Below are positions 10,805 through 22,818 of a stretch of DNA of 64,000 bases, piece after piece (within the stretch, counting starts at the first letter, position 1; the number at the start of each line of letters is the position of its first letter). The translations under genes and the position numbers were made by a program. The stretch comes from Coriaria nepalensis (taxonomy: Eukaryota; Streptophyta; Magnoliopsida; Cucurbitales; Coriariaceae), in the NCBI GenBank assembly GCA_027186245.1, contig CP114493.1, positions 7,509,501 through 7,573,500 of the forward strand, in the 5' to 3' direction. Under the pieces are notes generated by a model. That model saw nothing but the letters and a program-made list of their open reading frames with translations, made no database searches and was not told where the DNA came from.

Positions 10805-11597
10805 CTAGTCATGGAAGTAGCTGGTTTCAAGGTTTTTTAGCCTCTGATCGATTGATTGGCTATAGAGTGAGGGCGTAGAGGATTTGGAAGTCCAAACTGA
10901 ATTTTGAGAGTACAGACGAAATTTTTGTTTCACATAGCTAGATGAAGATTTAAGTCTTCCATCGTAGTGTATGTATCATGTATTGAACGACTTAAAAATA
11001 TAGAAATTCTTATTTAGATTAGATTAGGGTAGGAATTATACTGGAGTCTCTGAAAAGTTTTATCATTTACGATCTATTCATGTGGCGGGCAAATTATTCT
11101 AGAACCTGAAAGTATAACGCCGGCTTGTTATTTCTTGATGCTATTTCCACTTGTCGCTTTTGAATTGGATTGATCTTGATTGTTTAACACCCTGCACCAA
11201 ACCTGAAAGTATTAGTACCTAATTTGATATTATTTGGCTCGTATAGTTGTATTAGTAATCGAATCAACAGGAGGATGTTCAAAAGGTGGGTCCGACATCG
11301 TTGAACATGTCGCGGTTTTGTCGTCAAATCCCGCGTACTGAGATTCATTACAATTCCGCCGACCAACATTCCACCGACGTGGTCGAACGCTCCGTTTCGT
11401 GTGGGTCTATCTAAGTCCCCCTTTTTTCTTTTTTTATCTGTTTAATTTTTGGCAAGCATCGAGACACTCCTTTCTCTGCTTTTCACTCTCCACTGCGTAC
11501 AAAGTAAGTTCACACTTCCCTAGCTCACGCACACTTTTTCTCTCCACCTCTCTCTAAATCTACCTTCCCCTTCTGCGAGCGGAGCGAGAAGTAAGAA
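10805..11597. other. Shared upstream region of rbcS pseudogene and DUF1218 gene
   Basis: Divergent intergenic sequence. The last 150 bases before 11598 are CT-rich (CTCTCCACCTCTCTC) and probably the leader of the DUF1218 gene. No other gene is seen. Confidence 0.55.
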
Positions 11598-13140
11598 ATG
11601 GGAGAAGGAAAGGGGTCGACCCTTGTTCGCCTCCTGGTCATTGTACTCTGCTTAGTCGCCTTTGGATTCTCCATTGCTGCAGAGAGACGTAGAAGCACCG
11701 TATGCCCTCTCTCTACTACTACTTTTTACTGGCATGATTCAACTTTGTGAACCTAGCTTCTTTCTTTTTGTATGTTTTCCTTGAAAATTAGTGTTTTTTC
11801 AAGTTGCTATTAGCCTATTAGCTAGATCTATCCTTCTACTAGTGGGTTCAGTTTGGAATCTTGGATCAAACCCTTGTTTTTCTCCCTGTTTCAGAAAGAC
11901 CCTTTTCTTGTTCTCTTTTCTGCTTTAAGTATAAAAACCAGGATGTCGGATGAGTAATTTTTGCGTACGGAGAAAGTTTAGGAAGGAGCGGACATGCTTT
12001 TAATACTAGTTTTATTTATTATTATTGCTAACGTTTAAAGTACCTTAGTAAGGTGGGATCATCAATCTTTGAGACAATCTCATTGCGACAACCTAAGTCC
12101 AAGATTGTAATAGACATATATCGAGGTCGATTTCTTTCTTTGAAGTTAGGGTGTTAGACAATTGAATGATATTATTGATATCTCATTATGTGATTCAATC
12201 CTCTGTATGATGTTGGTAATAGGGAACTATGTTTAAAGACGAGAAGACAAATGAGACCTATTGCGTTTACAACTCAGATGTAGCGACTGGTTATGGAGTG
12301 GGGGCTTTCTTGTTTCTTCTCTCGGGTGAATCGCTCCTCATGGGTGTCACAAGGTGCATGTGTTTTGGACGACCTTTAGTCCCTGGAGGAAACCGAGCTT
12401 GGTCCATCATCTTCTTCATCTCATCATGGTAAACATTCCTCAGTTTACTTCTCATTCTGACATTAGGGTGGTTGTACTTGGAAATTAGGGCAAGTGTTAG
12501 AAGATATTAAGTTTGTGCTTTTGTTTTAGTGTTTGAAACCCTGCTAGTTTCGGTTTGAATCCAATTTTGCGCCTGCAAAAACTCTACGTTTGTCTCGAAT
12601 CTTTTAATACTCTTGAGGATTAGTTTGCCTTGGTGCTCTTAGAACTAGATTTCTGAAACTGGACTTTTAGTATAAGATTATATTTAAATTGATGTAACTT
12701 ATTTATTTGAGTGTTAGAAATGTTGATTAATTATATCCAGAAAGTTGTAATAGCACTTAACCAAAGTGAACTTAAAATTTTGTTTGCATAGATCTCAGTT
12801 TTTTCCGGATAACAGCTTCAAAAGAAGAAGCCAAATCTTTATAATACCTTTTTTTTGGTGCATCTTCAGGGCAACTTTTCTAGTTGCGGAAGCATGTCTA
12901 ATTGCAGGCGCAACAAAGAATGCGTACCATACCAAATACAGAGGAATGGTATATGCCCAAAACTTCTCTTGCGAAACTCTACGGAAAGGTATTTTTATAT
13001 CCGCAGCTGTGTTTGTGGTTGCTACGATGATCCTCAACATCTATTACTACATGTACTTCACCAAGGCGACTACTACCAATGCTTCATCGCATAAAGCGAA
13101 TCGGGCAAGCGCAACGGTTGGAATGGCCGGGTATGCTTAA
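11598..13140 (+). CDS. DUF1218 family membrane protein
   Basis: Three exons (11598-11699, 12223-12428, 12870-13140) join in frame to 192 residues. The protein has four hydrophobic segments: an N-terminal one (LVRLLVIVLCLVAFGFSIAA), one around YGVGAFLFLLSG, one around IIFFISSWATFLVAEACLIAG, and a last one (IFISAAVFVVATMILNIYYY). Conserved Cys residues in YCVY, RCMCFG and NFSCETLR sit in the expected extracytoplasmic loops. DUF1218 proteins include MODIFYING WALL LIGNIN and VCC/DEAL proteins, which act at the endomembrane or plasma membrane in lignification and leaf symmetry. Which subgroup this belongs to cannot be told here. The ATG at 11598 opens directly into the hydrophobic segment. Confidence 0.85.
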
Positions 13141-14155
13141 CTAGCACTGGCTCTTGATTGGCGACTGAATTTTTTGTGTCTTCGATTTCATATGTGGTAC
13201 GTTTCATCAAAGGCTGATTCTACTACTCGTGTTAGTCTTGGATTTTGCTTTACCTGGTATATATATGTGAAGTGATGGTCAGATGGTGTAAAATGGTGGA
13301 TTGCAATTTTTGGAATTATGTTATGTTTGCAAGGTTGAAATATGGAAATTGATTATCGAATTATGTGCAAAGCTAAATCGATATTTCAGGGCTACTTTAT
13401 GTTGTTTATGATAAGATTAAAGAAGAGAGTAATTAGGAGAGATTGATTAATATGCAACATTTGGTACTTGGAAAAATTGTTGGATGTGTTGCTTCAATTT
13501 TTTCAGGCACTCTTGTGCTCACTACCTCCCAAGTCTGGGGATTAGGTAGACCGGTCCAAACTGTCCGGCCTACATGCTGGTCGAGCACGTCATGCCACAG
13601 ACCAAATCAGATGTACATATAGAAACCTGACTTAAGTTTAACTTAAGGGAATTGAATCATCTTCTTGTGCGATGGGTTCTCCGTTCTTTGGTCTGTAAAT
13701 GGGACCCAACTTACATTTTAGATATAAAATATTTTTCCAATCTTGTCAAGTTGGTAACTTGACTTTCAGGAAACAAGCTGTAGCAACCTTTGTTACTTAA
13801 GCGTGGGCCTTTCTTTAGGCTCTTAAGAAACGGACTAGGCCCATAGTTATTGAGCGAGGCTGAACTGGACTCTGGCTTGGCCCAATTAAATGATCCGCTT
13901 CATATGGGAGCACTTGGAATTTCTCTTTTATGTTCTCACTCCAATGCCACATTATATGCTCGTTATATTGTTCTATTTTCTAAGCTCAAATTAGAGGGTT
14001 TTTCTTTCTTTTTTCTTTTTCGGATAAATTTTTATCAGCTCTTGTCAATCTGTAGTGCATGACTGGGGACGTCTCATCATTTTGTAGACAATATGCAATA
14101 TGCAACATCCCATCCCGTCTTAAACTTAAATATTGGAGATGGTACATTTATGGTA

Positions 14156-14247
14156 GTAATCACAATCTTATAAACTCTCATTTTTATCCTCAAGTTTTTA
14201 GAAAATACAATTTTGTTGCAGATACTTTAGCTCGTTATGATCTTTGA
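14156..14247 (+). pseudogene. Possible RNase H remnant of a LINE retrotransposon
   Basis: A short open stretch ends in HFYPQVFRKYNFVADTLARYDL-like sequence and a stop. It resembles the C-terminal end of the RNase H domain carried by plant non-LTR elements (a VxRxxNxVADxLA pattern). Upstream, where the rest of the domain should be, I see no clear active-site Asp/Glu motifs, so the call rests on about 20 residues. Confidence 0.35.
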
Positions 14248-14747
14248 CATACTTTCTTTTTTACCGATGAGGGCTCAAATTTTAATAATTATATATATCT
14301 TAATTATTTAAAACACCACCACGATATAAATTGTTACTCCAAACGTTTGTATGATTAGGGGTATCAAATAAACAATGTGATTTGTGAAGTTGATTAGTAA
14401 TTGCAACTGAAACACATTTCTTAATTAAATGATCACCCACCACAACTACATAATTAATCAAAAGTATCAAATTAATGATAGTCATCTCCTCACTAATGAA
14501 ATAAGAATCCAAGGTAACAACTCAACCAAAAAAAAATATTTGGAAAAAGCAGTAAATTTATCTTATAATAATCCGATAACTCTCAAAATTTGTAACACAA
14601 CTCCAAAAACACATAAATAATTTCTCCTAATTTATGACAAAACCACAGGCGCCTTTTCTGGCAGAGTGCTGCGCCCACAGTCCCATCTCCATGCATGCAA
14701 TGCATTTTTACTGAAAACCAAGCCCTTTACTGTTTTTACTTTTTTCC

Positions 14748-14753
<6 letters not shown>

Positions 14754-14795
<42 letters not shown>
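14754..14795. repeat. TA microsatellite, 42 bases
   Basis: About 21 uninterrupted TA units in intergenic sequence. Confidence 0.95.
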
Positions 14796-14798
<3 letters not shown>

Positions 14799-15652
14799 TT
14801 ATTGTTTGGTGAATCTTTATGGCGGCTCTCCCAAATGTCTGGAGTTTCTGAAAAATTTATTTTTTAATGTGAAAAATATTGACATGGGAAAATTTTATAT
14901 AAAAAAATATTGGTTTAATTAATTAATTATTTTTTTCGGACATAGCTTGTCAGTGACAAGAGCGAATCTATTTGCCATTTCTTTAGATTCACAATTACGT
15001 GGAAGGAAATGTGGCGACTCGCCGTGTACTCGATCTATCAACTTGCGACGAAAACAAGAAGATTCCAGGAGGGTGTTTGACACGTGTCGTGATTATAACC
15101 TACAGTTCCTCTGCATGGCTTCCATTTTCTCTAGCCGCTTTGTCGCTTAGGGCAACACTACTCCTACGCAGACATACATGGACAGACAGATTCAAGGGTT
15201 CCCAAACTTAGGAAAGTTTAGTGAATTGTAAAATATTTGAATGATTTGAGATTAATCGGATAAAATGTGTTCATAGGAAGGGATTAATTTTAATTTATTA
15301 ATTAAGTTTAGTTTTAAATTATTCAAATTCTTTCTCCGATGGGAAAAAATAATCTGGTAGATTTAAAATAAATTTCACATTAACAAATTATATATGAAGT
15401 CGAAATTTGATTTTATTTATTTATTTATTTATTTTAAATACAAATATTAATTAGAAGACACAGAACTTAGACAGCAAAAAACCTAGAAGAAAACCTCCTA
15501 TGTTTTGGACACTTCCTGAAATGCCTCAAACTTTTATGAAACCTGCCACTACAAGGAATGGAATTCCGAAAACACCCTCGGTCTCAAAAATGCATAAATA
15601 CCCCCTCCCTCACTATCCATCCCCACACATCGTCGCCCAAAACTCTCATTTC

Positions 15653-15660
15653 TATATAAA
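15653..15660 (+). promoter_or_regulatory. TATA box of the LBD gene
   Basis: TATATAAA lies 48 bp before the ATG at 15701, implying a very short leader of roughly 15-20 bases. Confidence 0.5.
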
Positions 15661-15700
15661 TAAGATTTGGTAGCAAGTGAAGCTCAAAAGCTATATAGCC

Positions 15701-16501
15701 ATGAGGATGAGTTGCAATGGCTGCAGAGTTCTCCGCAAAGGCTGCACCGATGACTGTGTCATCCGACCCTGCCTCCACTGGCTTCCGTCCTCTGATTATC
15801 AAGCCAACGCCACCCTTTTCCTCGCCAAGTTCTATGGCCGTGCTGGCCTCCTCAACCTCCTCACCGCAGGCCCCGAATACCGTCGTCCCGGTATGCATAT
15901 ATATATATATGTATATAAAGCACTAAAATTAATTACAATTATTATGTAAACATAGGGAAGTAGTTTATTTATATCACACGACGGCGTCACATATTATAAC
16001 TGAATTACAGAGATTTTCAAGTCACTGCTACATGAGGCTTGTGGGCGGATCGTGAATCCGGTTTACGGTGCTTTGGGTTTGCTCTCGGCTGGAAAGTGGG
16101 ACCGATGTCAATCTGCGGTTGATGCGGTGATCATGGGACTGACAATCACGGCTGACGACAACATTGACGACGATGCACCTTCACCGCAAGCTAACTTTTT
16201 TCTCAGAAACGGAGACATTCGCCATGCGATGAAGGAGGTCGGCTTGGCTAATAAGACTCCGAACAAGAAGGCGAGACGGTCTCGAGCTACGTTGGGTGAT
16301 GATGTGGCTGGCTCTGGTAATACTGGGTGGGCCTGGCTTTCCCCTGAGGATTTCATTCGGGGCATGACATTGGGGATGGGCCGAAATCAAGAAGAGACCA
16401 TGCTTTTTGCTGAAACCATGGGGGATGCATTAGCCAACCGGTGCAAGCCGGACCGTGTCTTAAAGTTATTCGACGATGGGTTGGACTTGACTCTTGGATA
16501 G
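15701..16501 (+). CDS. LBD42: Class II LOB-domain transcription factor, LBD42-like
   Basis: Two exons (15701-15890, 16011-16501) give 226 residues. The start [15 protein letters not shown] is the class II LBD signature, with the CX2CX6CX3C zinc-finger-like block (residues 5-19) that contacts DNA. It is followed by [17 protein letters not shown] and by [19 protein letters not shown]; the single intron falls between these, after the Pro of YRRP, where LBD genes usually have it. Class II members (LBD37-42) lack the full leucine-zipper of class I and are linked to nitrogen and anthocyanin regulation, shown for LBD37-39; for LBD42 I know of no established role. The C-terminal half is variable, with a basic NKKARRSR that may be a nuclear signal. 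Confidence 0.9.
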
Positions 16502-17013
16502 TCAGCTCACAAATGCTAGTTGATCCGGCGCAGTTTTTCATAGGTTCATGCCATCCTGATATGAATAATAAGACCCATATGTCGCATATTTAAATTTTAA
16601 ACTTTGAAGTTTAAATGTTGAGTACTTTCTCTACTTTACCTTACCCTTAAAAAAAAAAAGAGAGTATTGAATCGAAATGAACAGACAATAGTGAAATACA
16701 TGACTTCTACACTTGGATTTAGTACTCGATCAAGCATAAAGGATCATTCAAGTTTTTATTTCCATTTAATACTATGATCTACTAAGCAATTCAAAAGTTA
16801 TCAGACAATAATTTAATTTATGATTATTAGTCCTAAAAATATGTGAACATGAAGTTCCTTCTGCAAGTTCCTTTCTTTACATATATTGGTAACCAGAACA
16901 TGGACTGTCACACTTGAAAACATCAAGGAACCCCCCCCCCCCCCCCTTTTTTTATTTTCTTTATTTATTTATTTTCAATTTTAACTTTTGGGTTTGGGTA
17001 ATATAATCACTTG

Positions 17014-17049
<36 letters not shown>

Positions 17050-17371
17050 CATTATAAACTAACAGAGATTATTAACTGGATAAACGTGGGATCATCCAAA
17101 TTATGTGCATTGGGTAAGATAGATAAATTTATAGTTAAAAGGACTAGAGAGCTATAAATTCGATTTCTGAAATAATATTCTTAAATTAAAATTCTCGGTT
17201 TTACAAAATTCCATCTTAAATTAAAATTATGACGCTCGTGAAGATATATTTGCTACCCACTAAGAAGAAAGGAAGAAAAAAATAAAAAAAAAACCCCACA
17301 AAAAAATAATAATAGTAAGAAAAAGAAATAAGAGATCCTGATTCTAGGAGACCAGAAGACACTCTTACAAA
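16502..17371. other. Intergenic region between LBD and HMT (tail to tail)
   Basis: AT-rich, without a gene. It carries a 16-base C run (16931-16946) followed by T, and a TA microsatellite (17016-17049). Confidence 0.65.
16931..16946. repeat. 16-base C homopolymer
   Basis: Sixteen C followed by a T run. It is one of three G/C homopolymers of at least 15 bases in the window. Confidence 0.95.
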
Positions 17372-19265
17372 CTATTCTTTGCTTTGAAAGACACCCTCAT
17401 TTTGCTGTGAAAGAGCATAGCTATCCTTCTGAGGATTTTGTTTCAAGACATTGGATATGGCCCGAATGGTGGACGGTGTCGTTCTGCAACAGCCTCCAAT
17501 GAGTTTAGCTCCGCCATCTCTCCACCTTGTTGCAAAGGCTTCAAATTTGTCACCCCCAAAGCAGTTTGACGGCTGGTAATATAAGAATCAGTGGTTTCAG
17601 TAAGAGAACAAAAAAAGGGGTCAGATTAATGAATGAGAGTTTTAGATCAAGTTTGACTTACCAGCCATTTCTTTGCTCTTCCATCCCATACCTCACCACT
17701 GTTTGGGTAAACAGTTATAGGCTTCTCTGTTAACTGATAAGATCAAGAAAGGAATTTTGCTTTAGAGTTAATGAAGGTTAGAAAGACATTGTTGAGACAT
17801 CGAGAGGATTAGTAATTGTAACACTAATCACTTACGCCCTTAAATTCGCAGATGAGATTTTCTATAAATTGGGGAGGAGCACAGTTTATTCCTACTGCAT
17901 TTACTTTATCAGTTTTGTTTATTACGTCTAGGCAATCCTTGAAGCTCTCTCCAGATGGAGCATTCTTTCCATCAACAGAACTAAAGCAGATCCAGCTTGG
18001 AATTTGAATGTTTTCTTCTTCAAGCAGCTCAATGATGGCCTAAATACAATCACATCGAAAACAAGAAATAGCAAGAGGTTTAAACTACTACCAAGTTTTC
18101 TTTTTCTTTCTTCCTTAAAAAAGCCAAAGTGGTATTAGTGAGATTAAGACAATTCTATCCTCTGGTGAGAAATCAACATTTCATATACAAAGGTTAATCT
18201 GATTGAAAAACATAAGTTATCTGCATGCAAAAATTGAAAAAAGAAGAACAGACCTGTGCTTCAAGTTTATTAGGAATAGTCTCAAAAGCAAGCAAATCTG
18301 GACCTCCTTGAACAAGAACTTGAAGTCTGCGCCGGTGAAAATCCTTCAGCTTATCTATATCCACCTTTGGCCCATAACACCCACTGGAGGGGAAAAAACT
18401 TAATCACTAATCAAAATGACATGATTTAAACAAACTATACTTTTCCCGTCTTTTAAACATTTAGATGGAACTTCAATTATGTTCCAATTCTATTTAACGA
18501 GGTTTCACCTGTATTCAGAACCATCAGCAAGATAAGCTCCATAGCTTCCAATGGAAGCTGCAACAAAAGCCCTGTTATAGTTATGTCCGTTAGTTTTCTT
18601 CAAAGCTTCCCAGAAACTATCACGAGCTTCAACAGCCAATTCGACACTCTTCTTTAGCAACTCCTCTCCTTTCTCAATCGACAATCCCTTTAATACAAAT
18701 CCAGGAAGCGTCGCCTACATATAACAATAACACGGTATTAAGATTTGATGGAATATCAGAAATCAAATAATTCAAACAGAAGTTTTGAATTAATAAAATA
18801 GTGAACCTCATTTCCCTAAATGAGTTGAGACAGATTCAGTTCTAAGAGCATATTTTTGGATAAAACTACACTAACAGAATACATAAAAATAAGGTTAAGA
18901 AATGAAGACATTGAAATGCAGAAGCATGAAACCTGGTAAGAGGAAGTGATCACGATATCAGCACCAGCCGCCAAGTACTCCAGATGGACCTAAACGCATT
19001 TAAACCAAAAAAAAAAAAAATTCAATATCGATAAAATGATCTGAGCAGAGAAAGGGGGGAGAGACAGGAAGAAAGAGAGAAATGGGACCTTTTTGATAAG
19101 ATCAGGGTGTTTGATAAGGAAAAGAGCGCTCCAGAGAGGATCATTAATGGCTGCGCCATGGCTCTCGAGCTGTGTGGCGAAACAGCCATCGAGCACCGCA
19201 CAGCCTCCCGCTTTCTCAATCAGATCTTCCAGCAACGCCGTCTTCTTCGTCTTCTGAGCCACCAT
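17372..19265 (-). CDS. HMT1: Homocysteine S-methyltransferase, HMT-1-like
   Basis: Seven exons join to 348 residues: 19089-19265, 18933-18989, 18509-18714, 18254-18383, 17836-18039, 17662-17733, 17372-17572. The enzyme moves a methyl group from S-methylmethionine to homocysteine, making two methionines; it belongs to the cytosolic SMM cycle. The zinc-binding cysteines are present, one in VGINCAPP and two in GGCCRTTP, as are SSYQATLPGF, FHRRRLQVL and FETIPNKLEAQ. In the N-terminal substrate loop the usual DGGFATQLE reads DGCFATQLE (Gly to Cys at residue 28). The C-terminus is about 20 residues longer than I recall for Arabidopsis HMT-1. It runs tail to tail with the LBD gene. Confidence 0.92.
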
Positions 19266-21286
19266 CGCCGCTCCTTGTGCTAAAATCTCTGTCTCTCTGT
19301 ATCTAAATGAAAACGAAGTTTTAGTCTGAGCGTGAATTGTGACTTAGAGATATCCAACAGGCGGGTTATGACATCCATATCCCATCTAGCATGTCCCAGT
19401 TGATTGTGGGATGAGCTTTGTCCGTTTCACAATTAAATAGGATGGGACGGATTGACCAATTATAAATTTTGTGATGAATGGGATGTTAAAAACAAGACAA
19501 CTCAAACAGGATGTGACAGCTCTTTTATGTAAGAACATGTTCTTTAACTTTTATGTATGAAAGTAAATATATGCTTGTACATAATTGTTAAATGTAATAT
19601 TCGAAGCTAAATCCATTAGCTGAATCATGAATCAAACTTAGACTTATTTACATATGAATCAGTGGGACGGGATGGTCTAATAAAAGTTTTGACTTTTTTT
19701 ATTTATTTATATTTTGTTGTCACCTGTAAACTAACACCCACATTGATACATGTTTAAGATAATTATAACACGACCACTCCCAAAAAGTAGAACGCAACTT
19801 TTTTTGGTGAGCATTAAGCATCACTCACAGCTATCCTATCAATATACGTATATCTACGTATTATTAATTGAATGAATTGCCCTTGTTCTCTTTATTTTTT
19901 GGGGGCCAAAAAATAAGTGGCTCGTGTAGTCTTGTTTGCATGCATGCATGCTCTTCTATCCCCATAACTTTCAAGCTGCTGTACCCTAATTAAATAACAC
20001 AGCTATGACCCTCTCTGGCAACTCCTTCTGCCCCTGAGTTGCATACATAATTCATAGTTCACCTTTTTTTTCTCTTTAATTAATTACTTTTGTACGTTGT
20101 TCTGAGTTTCTGACAAAATATGCCTTCAAGATAGATACTTGAATGTTTAGTTGTTCGAGAAGCTTATTTTCATCGACCAATTCATTAAAGACAAGTATCA
20201 AGTTAGTTATGTACATATTAGTGCAGTTCGTTGATCATTACTTTTCTTACCAGAAAACGGTATCCACTTGCTTAATCACGAGTTTGGAGCTGATTTTCAA
20301 TATTTTAACAACCGAAGATCTCCATAATTTCTGATCATCATATTTTAAAATTTTAATATTAATTTTAAAAGACTTAAAATTATAGATATTAATTAGTATT
20401 TTTGAAATAAAAATAATATTTATATTCTAACTACTAATATTAAATTATATAATTTTTTTTGTTAATATCTTACTTACTCTCGTCATATTTCTCGTCATTC
20501 GCTCTTTATCAAATAAAGGCAATATCTTTCTTTCTTTCTTTCTTCTTCTCGACAAAATCAAAATAAACCAAGTAGTTTCTTATCTAAATCCATGGCCGAA
20601 TGATATATAGTTTCCATAATAAATGGCACCTAGATTTGATCTCTCCTCTCATCTACTAAATAATGCATTTATTACTCTTCTTCCTCTCGTCAGTGTCTTT
20701 GTTGAAACAGAACAGCTGGTCCCGCTCAAGTGTCTATTGTATGAATCAACTACTGAAGTTATTTCATTAATGTACAGAAAGATGATTTACAACTTTAACA
20801 CTAGAATCACGATTTGTATTTTTATTTCACTTTGATTGATGTACAATAAAACGTTAATTGAAATGACTCCACTATTTGAATTCCAGTTCCATAGTGGTTT
20901 CGATTTCTCGTTTAACCCCGAACATAGTATGTGTTTCCAAACACCGTCAAATACCATTGTATTACTCCTTAAGAAACATTCTTATATATTCCGAGAGAAT
21001 TTTAGTCTAACCGATAAAGTGCAACCATATCAACATTTAATAATAAAAATTACTGATGTATCTGCACTGCTGGTTAGAATGAAATACTCCTAGAGCGTTT
21101 TAGAATGCCTCTTCTTCCCCATGCATCCAACACATTCATTGTACATAGATACAAACAACAACACATCGTATACCTATGCAACTCTTGAACTCCATAATCC
21201 AAGTAAAAAAAAGGACGAAAAAAATACAGCGTGGCAGACGAACAACACTGAATTAAAGCAGCCCACCAACCGAAGCTGAAGAAAAT
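19266..21286. other. Intergenic region between HMT and KCS6
   Basis: HMT promoter sequence, then AT-rich DNA, and the 3' flank of KCS6 up to 21286. A CATGCATGCATG run at 19939-19950 contains overlapping RY (CATGCA) elements. Short open frames at 20143-21093 have no recognisable motif. Confidence 0.55.
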
Positions 21287-22780
21287 TCAAAGCTTGACAA
21301 CCTCAGGAATATGGACCGGATACCTGTCAATGCAATCGGTCCACGGCCCATCATAACTCTCCTTCTTAATGCGCCGATTAACTTTCCAAACGGCGCTGTT
21401 GCACTTAAACCCGCTTCCGAACGCTATTTGCCAAATCCTGTCTCCCTTCTTCATCCTTCCCTTCGCCTCGATATAACTCATCTCGTACCACAATGAAGAC
21501 GACGAGGTATTCCCGAACCGGTGCAACGTCATCCTCGACGCCTCCACGTGCTCCGATGACAGTTGCAGATTCTTCTGCAGCTCGTCGATCACCGCCCGGC
21601 CACCGGCATGGATGCAGAAATGCTCGAACGCTTGCTTGAAATCCGGAATATATGGTTTCCATTTCGGGTTGAAGATTTTCCGACCGATCAAAGTTAGTAA
21701 AAATAGCAGCTGTTCGGATGCGGGAAGAACTAACGGACCGATTGTCGTAATGTTCGATTTCAAAGCTTCTCCTGCAATCGCCATAAGATCTTTTGAGAGT
21801 GAAATCCCGACTTTGCCTTCCTCGTCTTCTTCTTCAAAAACGCAGCGATATGCCTTGTCATCTGCTCCCTTATGTGTTCGGACCACGTGGACCAACCGGT
21901 ATTTGGCACGTGCACGCTCCTTCCTGCGGTTGGATAATAAAAGCGCGGCCCCACCCATGCGGAAGAGGCAATTGGGCAGAAGCATGGCTCGCTCTTTGCC
22001 TTGATAGTAATTAGGTGTAATAATCTCAGTGCTCACGACGACGGCGTTTGAGTTAGGATGGACTTGAAGAAGATCACGTGCTAAATCAATAGATATCAGT
22101 CCAGCACTGCATCCCATCCCAGAGAGATTAAAGCTCTTGATATTACTCCTAAGCTTGTACTTATTAATAATCATGGCAGATAAAGAAGGCGTAGGCGAAA
22201 AGAGACTACAATTAATGATCAAGATATCGATATCTTTCGGTTTAAGACCAGTTTTCCTAAAAAGCGAGTCCATGGCGGAGAAAATAACGACCTCGGCCTC
22301 GCCTCGAGCAGCTTCCATGGTCGGTTTAGGTGGGATGTAATGGATAGCAGGGGGCAAACACGTCTCTTCGCCGAGTCCGGAACGTTCTAAAATCCTCATC
22401 TGGAACTCGACGCTTTTCGGGTTGTTGCTTAAGATGAGTCTAGAATGTTCCATGAAAGTAGCGAACGGGACGCGGCAAGTTACGGGCGGTTTGTAGCAAG
22501 CGTAGTCGACGAGGTAGATCGTGCGAGCTTTGGACAAGAAGTAGACGGAGAGGATGAAGATGATGAGGAAGGAGGATGCGAGGACATGGACGAGGTCGAA
22601 TTGTAGGGACCGCCATAGCTTGAGGAGGTCGTCCGGTCCTTGACGGAGAATCTCGAGGAGGATCCCCAGCATTATGGGGATTAGGGTTAGGGTTAGAATG
22701 TGGTTTACTAGGTATTGGTAGCCAAGCTTTACGTACTTGAGCTTGACGGAGGTCAAGAAGTCCGGCAAGATTGGAGGCAT
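21287..22780 (-). CDS. KCS6: 3-ketoacyl-CoA synthase 6 (CER6/CUT1)
   Basis: A single open frame of 497 residues, the full family length. KCS6 performs the first, rate-limiting condensation of fatty-acid elongation in the endoplasmic reticulum, extending C24 and longer acyl-CoAs for cuticular wax and the pollen coat. Two N-terminal membrane segments lie at about residues 27-46 and 63-83. The catalytic triad is visible: Cys224 in GMGCSAG, His391 in FCIHAGG and Asn424 in RFGNTSSSS. Other landmarks are YKPPVTCRVPFATFMEH, GLGEETCLPPAIHYIPP, NCSLFSPTPSLSAMI and the C-terminal DRYPVHIPEVVKL. The near identity to KCS6/KCS5 over the whole length rules out other KCS classes. No intron interrupts the frame. 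A GA/CT repeat fills the leader, and TKPR2 lies divergently 3.7 kb upstream. Confidence 0.95.
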   Translation of the reverse strand: MPPILPDFLTSVKLKYVKLGYQYLVNHILTLTLIPIMLGILLEILRQGPDDLLKLWRSLQFDLVHVLASSFLIIFILSVYFLSKARTIYLVDYACYKPPVTCRVPFATFMEHSRLILSNNPKSVEFQMRILERSGLGEETCLPPAIHYIPPKPTMEAARGEAEVVIFSAMDSLFRKTGLKPKDIDILIINCSLFSPTPSLSAMIINKYKLRSNIKSFNLSGMGCSAGLISIDLARDLLQVHPNSNAVVVSTEIITPNYYQGKERAMLLPNCLFRMGGAALLLSNRRKERARAKYRLVHVVRTHKGADDKAYRCVFEEEDEEGKVGISLSKDLMAIAGEALKSNITTIGPLVLPASEQLLFLLTLIGRKIFNPKWKPYIPDFKQAFEHFCIHAGGRAVIDELQKNLQLSSEHVEASRMTLHRFGNTSSSSLWYEMSYIEAKGRMKKGDRIWQIAFGSGFKCNSAVWKVNRRIKKESYDGPWTDCIDRYPVHIPEVVKL

Positions 22781-22783
22781 TTT

Positions 22784-22818
22784 GAGAGAGGAGAGAGAGA
22801 GAGAGAGAGTGAGTGAGA
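22784..22818 (-). promoter_or_regulatory. CT-rich leader repeat of KCS6
   Basis: A GA repeat on the plus strand (CT on the KCS6 strand) begins a few bases upstream of the KCS6 ATG. CT-repeat leaders are common in strongly expressed plant genes. A TTTAAA about 90 bp upstream of the ATG may act as TATA box. Confidence 0.4.

Larger units (their letters stand above)
13141..15652. other. Intergenic region with transposon debris
   Basis: It holds the 3' UTR of the DUF1218 gene, a possible LINE RNase H remnant around 14156-14247, a long TA microsatellite (14754-14795) and otherwise unassigned AT-rich sequence. Confidence 0.55.

Noticed and set aside
20143..21093. Several short plus-strand open frames downstream of HMT and KCS6
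   Set aside because: Short, AT-rich, no family similarity, no codon bias.
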